NCBI GenBank assembly: GCA_009924965.1
Contig: RFQN01000014.1
Location: 1-14,550, forward strand
Source of the DNA: Verrucomicrobiota bacterium
GTDB lineage: Bacteria; Verrucomicrobiota; Verrucomicrobiia; Opitutales; UBA953
Direction: 5' to 3'
DNA: 14,550 nt
This document shows positions 6,863 to 13,835 of this stretch, piece after piece; the stretch's first letter is position 1, and every line of letters starts with the position of its first letter. Both the position numbers and the translations under genes were made by a program. Below the pieces are notes generated by a model. It had not been told where the DNA came from and searched no databases. It worked only from the letters and a program-made list of their open reading frames with translations.

Positions 6863-7597
6863 ATGAATGCTAATGTGGCCGCCCGACGCGATGGGCCAAC
6901 GGATGATGTGCTCATGGCCTTTCTTGATGAGTGTGGTGACCATTCGATGCAACCGTTCGACCCTGGCTTCCCGTTGTTGCTTCTCGCCGTCGTGCTGTGC
7001 CGTCGGGATGGGTATCAGGCGGGTGTCCTTGCAGGCCTGAATAATCTAAAATTGCGATTCTGGAGCCATGAAGGCGTCGTCATGCATAGCCGCGAAATCC
7101 GCAAGCAGACGGGAGCGTTCAGTTTCCTGCATGAGCCCGAGCAACGGCAGGCGTTTTACTCGGCGGTGTCCGAGTATGTTCGAAATGCGCCGTTTGATTT
7201 GGTGGTGGCATGTTATCATAAGCGGCAGCCTGCAGCTTCGACCGTGCCGGAGCATCCTTATGCTTTCGCTTTAGGACGTTTATTGGATGTGGTCACCAGG
7301 CAGGCGCATGCACGGGCGATTCGAAGGGTTCATCTCATCGCGGAGGCTCGTGGTAAGCGTGAAGATCGGCAGTTGTCCGAGTGGGTCTGTGCCTATCAAG
7401 TCGGCCAAGATGGCTTGGACATCCTCCTCGAGGTAAGACCAAAGTCTGCCAACATCGCTGGACTACAGTTGGCAGACCTTTGTGCCTATCCCGCGGCCCG
7501 GCACGCTTTGGGGTCTGCACGTCCAAATCGGGCTTACGAGTCTGTCGCCGGACGTCTTTTGGCTTGGGTGGACAACAAAAAAGACGGCCTCGCCTAA
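6863..7597 (+). CDS. DUF3800 domain protein (RNase H-like fold predicted)
   Basis: The protein is 244 residues. The DUF3800 pattern is clear: F-L-D22-E23-C-G-D26 near the N-terminus, M-H75-S-R-E-I-R, a central FDLVVACYHK strand, E161-A-R-G-K-R-E-D and the C-terminal G-L-Q-L-A-D205-L-C-A-Y-P. The conserved acidic residues suggest an RNase H-like nuclease centre, but the biochemical activity of the family is not established; members occur often in phage and mobile contexts. No signal peptide or membrane segment is seen. Met18 (ATG 6914) is an alternative start that puts the first motif closer to the N-terminus, as is usual; neither start has a good Shine-Dalgarno. Hand-counted 60-base lines inside the gene are 50-58% GC, below the 65% of an acnA line, which hints at transfer. 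Its stop codon lies in the loop of the terminator at 7577-7611. Confidence 0.8.
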   Translation: MNANVAARRDGPTDDVLMAFLDECGDHSMQPFDPGFPLLLLAVVLCRRDGYQAGVLAGLNNLKLRFWSHEGVVMHSREIRKQTGAFSFLHEPEQRQAFYSAVSEYVRNAPFDLVVACYHKRQPAASTVPEHPYAFALGRLLDVVTRQAHARAIRRVHLIAEARGKREDRQLSEWVCAYQVGQDGLDILLEVRPKSANIAGLQLADLCAYPAARHALGSARPNRAYESVAGRLLAWVDNKKDGLA

Positions 7598-7611
7598 GCG
7601 AAACCGTCTTT
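7577..7611. terminator. Bidirectional intrinsic terminator shared by DUF3800 and aroQ
   Basis: AAAGACGG (7580-7587) pairs with CCGTCTTT (7604-7611). Inside, TCGC (7590-7593) pairs with GCGA (7598-7601) around a CTAA loop that contains part of the DUF3800 stop codon (7595-7597). The six A residues at 7577-7582 become a U6 tract in minus-strand RNA, so it is a good terminator for aroQ transcripts. The plus strand has only TTT and would terminate more weakly. Confidence 0.75.
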
Positions 7612-7713
7612 CCGACCGAGATATCCCAGTCCCGTGATAAACTTAGTCGCTTATGAGGAGAGGTAAAGACAAAGGCAGCCCCAAATACTGAGGTGATTCT
7701 GACGGCCTGATGA

Positions 7714-8205
7714 TTATTTCTTGGCCTTCTTCTTCGCGGCCGGCTTGGCCTTCGCCTTGGGCTTGGCCGCGGGGCGGTGCTGGGCGACGAGGTGATCCAC
7801 CGCGAGGAGGTAGCCGGAGAAGCCGAGGCCGGTGATCACGCCTTCGCAGGCGGAGGCGGTGACGGACTTGTGGCGGAATTCTTCCCGCTTGTAGATGTTC
7901 GAAATGTGCACCTCGACGGCCTTCATGCCGCTGCCGGCGATGCAGTCGCGCAGAGCGACGCTGACATGCGTGTGGCCACCGGGGTTGATGACGAGGAACT
8001 TCACGCCGTCGTCGGCCCACTTGGCGATGGTGTCGATGAGCTTACCTTCGTGGTTGGACTGGAAGAAGCGGGTCTTCGCGCCGGCCTGCTTAGCGTGCGC
8101 GGCGATCTGCGCCTCGAGGTCGGCCAAGGTGGCATGGCCGTAGACTTCCGGCTCGCGCTTACCGAGACGGTCGAGGTTGGGGCCGTTGATGACACCGATT
8201 TCCAT
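7714..8205 (-). CDS. aroQ: 3-dehydroquinate dehydratase, type II
   Basis: This enzyme converts 3-dehydroquinate to 3-dehydroshikimate in the shikimate pathway, as a cytoplasmic dodecamer in the family. With the ATG at 8205 the protein has 163 residues. It opens with the canonical INGPNLDRLG strand and loop (N10), then the lid R17 and catalytic Y22. QSNHEGKLID, N74-P-G-G-H-T-H80, E-V-H100-I-S-N and R107-E-E-F-R111 complete the active site; H100 is the general acid. The frame could extend to a TTG at 8247, but the family starts right at the first beta strand, so 8205 was chosen. The family is normally about 145-150 residues; here the last 20 residues are an Ala/Lys/Pro tail. It lies 81 bp downstream of a lipoprotein gene and probably shares its transcript. 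Confidence 0.93.
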   Translation of the reverse strand: MEIGVINGPNLDRLGKREPEVYGHATLADLEAQIAAHAKQAGAKTRFFQSNHEGKLIDTIAKWADDGVKFLVINPGGHTHVSVALRDCIAGSGMKAVEVHISNIYKREEFRHKSVTASACEGVITGLGFSGYLLAVDHLVAQHRPAAKPKAKAKPAAKKKAKK

Positions 8206-8286
8206 GCCGATAGGTGTAGCCGGTCCGGCCGGACGGGCAAGACGCAATGAGTGGCTCAGGGGCAGCGTGGCCGCGAGCAGGCTGCC

Positions 8287-8682
8287 TTAGAGCTGCAGGA
8301 ACCACTGACCGTCGACCAAGAGCCATTTGGTCGGCTTGTCCTGAGGTTTCCATTCGCCGTTGACCTGCAGGCTGTAGCGGATTTCGGCCGTCTTGCCGGT
8401 GGGGAGCACGAGGACTTCATCGATGCGTACCTTGTTCTCCTGCACGTTCATGAACTTGTAGAGGCCGACCATGAACTTGAATGAACCGACGACCTTATCG
8501 GTGCCTTGCGCGCGCACGTAGACGGGGTCAACGAGTTCGACGCAGGCCTCGGGCTGGTTGTTGCAGATGTTCTTCGCGAGCAGTTCAAAGCGCTGGCGGA
8601 GGACCGGGGTCGGGTCGGGTTGCTTGCAGGCGATGAGGCCGAGCAGCGTGAGGCCGGCGAGGAAGGCGAAGAGGGAGCGCAT
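8287..8682 (-). CDS. Small hypothetical lipoprotein, possibly NTF2/SnoaL-like
   Basis: The protein is 131 residues, with a lipoprotein signal peptide and lipobox LIAC (C19). The mature domain starts with a helix-like segment (PVLRQRFELLAKNICNN) and an E-A-C-V-E-L-V-D turn, followed by several strands ending in KWLLVDGQWFLQL. That order and the W-x-L-V-D-G-x-W ending resemble small NTF2/SnoaL-like domains, but this is shape recognition only. Two mature cysteines (in NICNN and EACVE) could pair in the periplasm. I do not recognise a named family. It is upstream of aroQ on the same strand; no functional link is evident. The leader is C-rich (CCAGCCACCCC) without a Shine-Dalgarno. Confidence 0.75.
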   Translation of the reverse strand: MRSLFAFLAGLTLLGLIACKQPDPTPVLRQRFELLAKNICNNQPEACVELVDPVYVRAQGTDKVVGSFKFMVGLYKFMNVQENKVRIDEVLVLPTGKTAEIRYSLQVNGEWKPQDKPTKWLLVDGQWFLQL

Positions 8683-8694
8683 GGGGTGGCTGGA

Positions 8695-8722
8695 ATTCGA
8701 AATGTTCGGCGTCAGCCGTCAA
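8695..8722 (-). promoter_or_regulatory. Candidate sigma-70 promoter for the lipoprotein-aroQ unit
   Basis: On the minus strand TTGACG (8722-8717, five of six consensus bases) is separated by 16 bp from TCGAAT (8700-8695, four of six). It lies just after the aconitase region's terminator (8748-8779). The -10 box ends 12 bases before the ATG, so the leader would be only about five bases, nearly leaderless. Confidence 0.4.
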
Positions 8723-8747
8723 ACCAATTGCCGTGGCGACCCGTGCC

Positions 8748-8779
8748 AAACAAAAGGGCGACCCATGTGGGTCGCCCTT
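8748..8779 (-). terminator. Intrinsic terminator of acnA
   Basis: AAGGGCGACCC (8754-8764) pairs perfectly with GGGTCGCCCTT (8769-8779) across a short ATGT loop. On the minus strand the stem runs into TTTTGTTT (8755-8748). It starts 21 bases after the acnA stop codon. Stem length, GC content and U-tract together make a strong Rho-independent terminator. Confidence 0.88.
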
Positions 8780-8799
8780 GGTCACGCCTGCGGGAGCGC

Positions 8800-11339
8800 T
8801 TACTTCAGGATCTGGCGGAGGACGTACGGCAGGATGCCGCCGTGGCGGTAGTACTCGCCTTCGATGGCCGTGTCGATGCGGGCCACGAGGGGAGCCTTGT
8901 CGACGGAGCCATCCTTGCGGCGGATGACGAGCGTCACCGGGGTCTTCGGCTTGATCGGGTCAGCGAGGCCTTCGAGGTCAAAGGTCTCCGTGCCGTCGAG
9001 CTTGAACGAGGCGGCGTTCTTGCCGTCGACGAACTCGAGGGGCAGCACGCCCATGCCGATGAGGTTGGAGCGGTGGATGCGCTCGAAGGACTGCGCGACC
9101 ACGGCCTTGACGCCGAGGAGGGCGGTACCCTTGGCGGCCCAGTCACGGGACGAACCCATGCCGTAGTCGACGCCACCGAACACGATGAGGCCTTCGCCGC
9201 GTTGGGCGTAGGTCTGACAGGCGTCGTAGATGGCCTCGATCTTGCCTTCCGGCTGGACCTTGGTGAAGCCGCCTTCCTTGCCGTCGGCCATCAGGTTCTT
9301 CACCTGGGTGTTGGCGAACGTGCCGCGCGTCATGATGCGGTCGTTGCCGCGGCGCGAACCGTAGGAGTTGAAGTCCTTCTTGGTCACGCCAGCAGCCAAC
9401 AGGAACTTGCCGGCCGGGGTGGATTCGGCGAACGAACCAGCCGGGGAGATGTGGTCGGTGGTGACGGAGTCGCCGAGGATGGCCATCGGACGGAGCTTCT
9501 GGAGGGAAGGCACCGGCGGCGGCGTCATGGAGAAGCCCTTGAAGAAGGGAGGCTCCTGGATGTACGTGGACGATTCCTTCCAGCTGAAGCGGGCACCGGC
9601 GCCGCCCTGCACGCCCTTCCACTCGGCGGTGGCGTTGGCGAGGGAGTCGGGAGCGTACTTGGACTTGAACATCTCGGGCTTGAGGCCGCGGGCGACGTGC
9701 TCGGCGACTTCGGCCTGCGTGGGCCAGATGTCCTTGAGGAAGACCGGCTGGCCGTCGCTGCCGGTGCCGATGGCTTCGTTGTCGAGGTCGATGTCGGCGC
9801 GGCCGGCGAGGGCGAAGGCGACGACGAGCGGCGGCGACATGAGGAAGTTGGCCTTCACGGCCCCGTGGACACGGGCTTCGAAGTTGCGGTTACCCGAGAG
9901 CACCGAGGCGGTGACGAGGTCGCCGGCCTTGATCGCGCCTTCGATGTCGGCGTCGAGCGGGCCGGAGTTGCCGATGCAGGTCGTGCAACCGTAGCCGACG
10001 AGGTTGAAGCCGAGCTGGTCGAGGTAAGGCGTGAGCTTGGTCTCGTTGAGGTAGTCGGTGACGACGCGGGAGCCCGGGGCGAGCGAGCACTTCACGTTGG
10101 CGTTCACCTTGAGGCCCTTCTCGACGGCCTTCTTGGCAACGAGGCCAGCGGCGACCATGACGGACGGGTTGGAGGTGTTCGTGCAGGAGGTGATCGCGGC
10201 GATCACGACCGAGCCGTGGCTCAGCGTGCGGCCGGTCGCGCCGACCGGGGCGGAAGCGCCGCGGTCAGCGTCGCTCTTGCCGAAGCCGTTCTTGTCCTTG
10301 GCCGCGGTGAAGAGCGTGTTGAACGACTCCTTGATCTTCGGGAGGTCGATACGGTCCTGCGGGCGCTTGGGGCCGGAGACGCAGGGGACGACGGTGCCGA
10401 GGTCGAGCTCGAGGTTCTGGGTGTAGTCGATGCTGCCGGCCTTCGGGATGCCGAAGAGACCCTGGGCCTTGTAGTATTCGCGGACGAGTTCGACGTGCTT
10501 CTCGTCGCGGCCGGTCTGGCGGAGGTATTCGAGCGACTTGTCGTCGACCGGGAAGAAGCCCATCGTGGCGCCGTATTCCGGGGCCATGTTGGCGATCGTG
10601 GCGCGGTCGGCGAGCGAGAGGGCCTCGGTGCCTTCGCCGTAGAACTCGCGGCTTCGATGCCGCCCACGCCCCAACCCACGACGCCGATGCCGTTGATCAT
10701 CGTGGTGTGGGAGTCGGTGCCGACGAGGGTGTCGGGGTAGAAGACGCCGTCCTTTTGGAAGACGAGCTTCGCGAGGTATTCCAGGTTGACCTGGTGGACG
10801 ATACCGATGGCGGGCGGGACGACGCCGAAGGTCTTGAACGCCTGCATGCCCCACTTGAGGAATTCGTAGCGCTCGGTGTTGCGGCCGAACTCTTGGCGCA
10901 GGTTCTCGAGGAACGCGTTGGCGCTGCCGGCGCGGTCGACCTGCACCGAGTGGTCGACGACGAGGTCGACGGGGACGAGCGGCTCGATCACCGAGCTGTC
11001 CTTGCCGAGGCGGGCGACGGCTTCGCGCATGGCGGCGAGATCGACGAGCAGCGGCACGCCGGTGAAGTCCTGGAGCACGATGCGAGCGACGACGAACGGG
11101 ATTTCCGTGTCGACCGGCTTCTTCGCGTTCCACTGGGCGAGCGTCTTGACGTCATGCTCGGTCACCGCGACGCCGTCACAGTTACGGAGTACGGACTCGA
11201 GCACGAGGCGGATCGACACCGGGAGGCGCGAGATCTTGCCGTGACCAGCCTGTTCGAGGGCGGGCAGGGAGTAGAGGGAGCCGGTTTGGCCGCCAGCGGT
11301 GAACGGACGGAGGGCTTTGAACGGGTCTTTTTGTGCCAT
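8800..11339 (-). pseudogene. acnA: Aconitate hydratase AcnA, broken by an internal out-of-frame deletion
   Basis: Aconitase isomerises citrate and isocitrate in the TCA cycle using a [4Fe-4S] cluster. The N-terminal 230 residues are in one frame (11339 to 10650, MAQKDPFKAL to VGWGVGGIEA). The remaining 615 residues are in another (10647 to 8803, from EFYGEG to YVLRQILK). In intact AcnA about 52 residues lie between GGIEA and EFYG; here only two bases (10649-10648) remain, so about 154 bp are missing and the frame is lost. The cluster cysteines (S-C-T-N-T-S and G-C-T-T-C-I-G) and the C-terminal swivel domain (G-D-S-V-T-T-D-H-I-S-P-A-G-S) are intact in the second part. With the missing segment the total would be about 897 residues, matching AcnA. 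Everything else is well conserved, so this is either a very recent mutation or an assembly error. The leader is CTCCCCC before ATG, with no Shine-Dalgarno. Confidence 0.88.
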
Positions 11340-11394
11340 GGGGGAGTTAATGTTGAAAAGGAGGGTCGAAAACGTTAAGGTTTGAAATACACCC

Positions 11395-11434
11395 AAAAGC
11401 GAAGAAGGCGGTCGGGGCAAGCCCGACCGCCTTC
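11395..11434 (-). terminator. Intrinsic terminator of the peroxiredoxin gene
   Basis: GAAGGCGGTCGGG (11404-11416) pairs perfectly over 13 bp with CCCGACCGCCTTC (11422-11434), with a five-base loop. On the minus strand it starts 24 bases after the peroxiredoxin stop and is followed by TTCGCTTTT. The hairpin separates the peroxiredoxin and aconitase transcripts, so acnA needs its own promoter in 11340-11394. No clear promoter boxes could be picked there. Confidence 0.8.
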
Positions 11435-11458
11435 AAAAGCGACCTATCAGCAGGGTTT

Positions 11459-11962
11459 TTAGGCCTGCTCGACGGCCTTCTTGATCTTGGCGAAGTTCGG
11501 CATCGAGGCGGGGTCGCGCTTCACTTCGGAGTGGATCACGTTGCCGGCCTTGTCCGCCACGAAGACGGAGCGCTTGGCGACGTTCAGGAGGCCAGTCTTT
11601 TCAGGGATGACCTTGGTGTCCTTGACCTTGAAGGCCTTGACGGCGACGCGGTTGAAGTCGGAAACGAGGGTCAGGGAGATGCCGGCCTGCTTGGCCCAAG
11701 CTTCCTGAGAGAAGGGGGAGTCCACCGAGATAGCGATCACGTCGGCGCCGAGCTTCTTGTACTCGTCGAGGAGGCCGGTCACCTTGCAGAGTTCGTCCGT
11801 GCAGACGCCCGTAAAGGCGAGGGGAACGAAGAGGATGACGGTCTTGCCCTTGCCGACGTTGCGGCGGAGGCTGACGTCAGCGAGACCGACTTTTCCGTCG
11901 GCACCAACTACGCCTTGCTTGAGGGTGATTTCAGGGAGGGGCTGGCCGATTTTGAGGGGCAT
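11459..11962 (-). CDS. Peroxiredoxin (redoxin/BCP-like thiol peroxidase)
   Basis: This 167-residue cytoplasmic protein of the AhpC/TSA-redoxin group reduces peroxides through a reactive cysteine. The signature P47-L-A-F-T51-G-V-C54 gives the peroxidatic C54. C59, five residues later (C-T-D-E-L-C), is placed like the resolving cysteine of BCP-type atypical two-Cys enzymes. The expected thioredoxin-fold elements are present: an N-terminal PLPEITLKQG, KTVILFVPLAF, VIAISVDSPFSQEAWAK and a late strand KRSVFVADKAGNV. No signal peptide is seen. It lies upstream of acnA on the same strand but is separated by a strong terminator, so a shared oxidative-stress role with the iron-sulfur enzyme is only suggestive. 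The leader is C-rich (CCACCCGACACCC) without a Shine-Dalgarno. Confidence 0.9.
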   Translation of the reverse strand: MPLKIGQPLPEITLKQGVVGADGKVGLADVSLRRNVGKGKTVILFVPLAFTGVCTDELCKVTGLLDEYKKLGADVIAISVDSPFSQEAWAKQAGISLTLVSDFNRVAVKAFKVKDTKVIPEKTGLLNVAKRSVFVADKAGNVIHSEVKRDPASMPNFAKIKKAVEQA

Positions 11963-12082
11963 GGGTGTCGGGTGGAGGGTTAAGAGCCCTAAATGTGAGC
12001 GAAATCTGGCCTAGAGCAAGGACGGAGGGTGAAAAATGGCGTTTTCGGCCGTTTTGTCACGGGCATGCCCTCGTGAGGCCTC

Positions 12083-12102
12083 AAAAACTGCCCTAAATAG
12101 GC
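12083..12102 (-). terminator. Weak candidate terminator after miaA
   Basis: On the minus strand GCCTATTTAGGGC (12102-12090) can form a short four-base stem and is followed two bases later by TTTTT (12087-12083), about a dozen bases after the miaA stop. The stem is small. Adjacent palindromes GGGCATGCCC (12061-12070) and TGAGGCCTCA (12074-12083) could contribute, but their role is unclear. Confidence 0.3.
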
Positions 12103-12114
12103 GCTGAAAGGCTT

Positions 12115-13011
12115 TTAGGCGGGCCCATTCGGCCCAGGAGTCAGTCCTAGCCGTCGGAACCACTTCCGCTGCTTTCGGACGAGGGCCCAGGTGTCCAAGT
12201 TGATTCGCTCGGCCAAGCCGTCCAAGGCGACGGTCTTGCCTCCCTGAATCCAATCCATGGTGGCCCGGTACCCGACCGCCCGAGCCGAGGCCAGTTCGGG
12301 GTCGAGCTGGAGGGTCAAGAGGTGCTCGGCTTCCGCGATCAGCCCGTCGCGCAGCATCTCGCGGGTGCGTTGGGCGATGCGCTGGCGGAGCTCGTCGTCG
12401 GGGCGTTCGAGGAGTTCGCTGGTGACGCGATGGCCTGTGAATGGGCCCGGGCGCTGCAGGAAGTCGTCACGGAGTTCGTCCAAGGTCCGACCAGAGGCGA
12501 GGCGTCGCTCGAGCGCCTTGGCGACGCGGATGGGGTTCTGTTGGTCCAGCCAGGCGGGCAAAGTGGTCCCTTCCAGTTCTTGGAGACGCGCGAGCACCGC
12601 GGTGGGGCCGCGTTCTTGGAGGGCGCGGACCTCGTTGATGACGGCATCGCCGATTGGCAGGCTGTCCGTCACGGGTCCGAAGAATGCCGCGAGGTAGAAG
12701 CCGCTGCCTCCGGTGATGAGGATTCTCTTCCCTCGTGTAGTCGCGTCGGCGATCACGGCTTGGGCGTACTCTACGTATTGCGCGACCGAGTAGCGCTGGC
12801 TGGGTTCGACGAGGTCGAGGCCATGATGGCGCACGCGGGCTTGCTGTGCGGCGGTCGGCTTGGCTGAACCGATGTCCATGCCGCGATACACGCAGACCGA
12901 ATCGCAGGAAAGGATTTCGGCGTCATGCTGTTCCGCCCAAGTCAGCGCCGCCTCGGTCTTGCCGACCGCGGTCGGACCCGTCAGCACGTGCAAGGGAGCG
13001 AAAGCGGTCAT
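12115..13011 (-). CDS. miaA: tRNA dimethylallyltransferase MiaA
   Basis: MiaA transfers a dimethylallyl group to A37 of tRNAs reading codons that begin with U. The protein is 298 residues, normal for the family. It has the P-loop G12-P-T-A-V-G-K-T19, the D-S-x-x-x-Y-R-G-M-D-I-G-S-A-K-P-T substrate loop and I-L-I-T-G-G-S-G-F-Y-L. The A-L-E-R-R-L-A-S-G segment, A-V-G-Y-R and a C-terminal R-K-Q-R-K-W-F-R-R follow. The start at 13011 was chosen because it gives the usual N-terminus and follows the cdsA stop by two bases (TGACCATG). The same frame is open further upstream, inside cdsA, but that is not coding. It is the last gene of the uppS-cdsA-miaA operon. The substrate dimethylallyl diphosphate links it to the isoprenoid supply that UppS also uses. 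Confidence 0.94.
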   Translation of the reverse strand: MTAFAPLHVLTGPTAVGKTEAALTWAEQHDAEILSCDSVCVYRGMDIGSAKPTAAQQARVRHHGLDLVEPSQRYSVAQYVEYAQAVIADATTRGKRILITGGSGFYLAAFFGPVTDSLPIGDAVINEVRALQERGPTAVLARLQELEGTTLPAWLDQQNPIRVAKALERRLASGRTLDELRDDFLQRPGPFTGHRVTSELLERPDDELRQRIAQRTREMLRDGLIAEAEHLLTLQLDPELASARAVGYRATMDWIQGGKTVALDGLAERINLDTWALVRKQRKWFRRLGLTPGPNGPA

Positions 13012-13013
13012 GG

Positions 13014-13835
13014 TCAGGCGACCTTCAGCAACAGGTAGGCGACCGGCGCGACCAAGAGCAGAGAGTCCACCAAGTCGAGCGCCCCGCCGATGCCGGGGAT
13101 CGTGCTGCCGGAATCCTTCACGCCTCCGCGGCGCTTGAGGTAGGATTCGACGAGGTCGGATGGGATGCTCAACGCCGCGATGGGCAGGGCGCAGAGGGCG
13201 GCTTGGCCGGGCGTCAGGAAGGCAATGCCCGCGCGTTGGTAGGCCCAAGCGACCAGCGCGCTGACCGCTGCAGAGAGCAGGATACCGCCGATGCAGCCCT
13301 CGACGCTCTTGGCCGGGCTAACGTTCGGGGCGATCTTATGCTTGCCGAACGGCACGCCGATGAGGAGCCCGCCGACGTCCGTGAACTTTGTCGCGACCAC
13401 GACCCAGAGCGCGGCCCAGAGCCCTTGCGGTTCAAGGGCCAAGATCACGAGGAAGCCCAACAGGAAGGGGACGTAGAGCACGCCGAACAAGGTCGAGAGA
13501 CGTAAGACCCACGCTTGGTTTTGTAAGGGACGGGCGAGCAGCGTGAGCAGGACGGCGACCCAAGCCAAAGCGACCCAGGAAGCCGCGGGCGGCAGGACGA
13601 CCCAGCCCAGGAACAAGGCCGAGAGAAAGAGCGCACCCGCGGTCAGGCCGACGGCCGAACGCGGTGCGGCACCGGTTTGGCGAAGGATGGCATAGACCTC
13701 ATACTGGGCGCCGAGGCCCAGCAGGGCGATGAGCAGGAAGCCGCCCAGCTTCACCTGGCCGAACGCGTTGAAACCCGTCAGCATGAGGCCCACGACGAGC
13801 CAGAGTCCGATGGTGCTGAGGGCGCGTTGCTTCAT
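13014..13835 (-). CDS. cdsA: Phosphatidate cytidylyltransferase CdsA
   Basis: CdsA makes CDP-diacylglycerol from phosphatidic acid and CTP, the branch point of phospholipid synthesis, in the inner membrane. The protein is 273 residues with about seven to eight hydrophobic segments. It has the S-P-A-K-S-V-E-G-C-I-G-G motif and the C-terminal CDP-alcohol signature S-Y-L-K-R-R-G-G-V-K-D-S-G-S-T-I-P. The end of that signature is PGIGGALDLVD (residues 247-257) where the classical form has H at 249 and R at 255. The metal-binding aspartates (D241, D254, D257) are kept. The ATG overlaps the uppS stop by four bases (ATGA), and the stop is two bases before miaA, so translation of all three is probably coupled. 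The uppS-cdsA order is common in bacteria. Confidence 0.93.
   Translation of the reverse strand: MKQRALSTIGLWLVVGLMLTGFNAFGQVKLGGFLLIALLGLGAQYEVYAILRQTGAAPRSAVGLTAGALFLSALFLGWVVLPPAASWVALAWVAVLLTLLARPLQNQAWVLRLSTLFGVLYVPFLLGFLVILALEPQGLWAALWVVVATKFTDVGGLLIGVPFGKHKIAPNVSPAKSVEGCIGGILLSAAVSALVAWAYQRAGIAFLTPGQAALCALPIAALSIPSDLVESYLKRRGGVKDSGSTIPGIGGALDLVDSLLLVAPVAYLLLKVA

Noticed and set aside
8206..8247. TTG start that would lengthen AroQ by 14 residues
   Set aside because: The family begins directly with the first beta strand at the ATG at 8205; the added residues (RLARPAGPATPIG) are unconserved and overlap a GTCCGGCCGGAC palindrome.
10640..10660. Programmed frameshifting as an explanation for the split aconitase
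   Set aside because: There is no slippery heptamer, and about 52 conserved residues are missing, which a one- or two-base shift cannot restore.
8506..10740. A 744-codon open frame on the plus strand opposite aconitase
   Set aside because: It is the antisense shadow of a conserved high-GC gene; its translation is a repetitive mix of V, E, G, A, R and D with no recognisable domain.
12061..12083. Palindromes GGGCATGCCC and TGAGGCCTCA as an operator or mobile-element end
   Set aside because: Short GC-rich palindromes are expected by chance here; they have no loop, no target duplication and no adjacent regulator.
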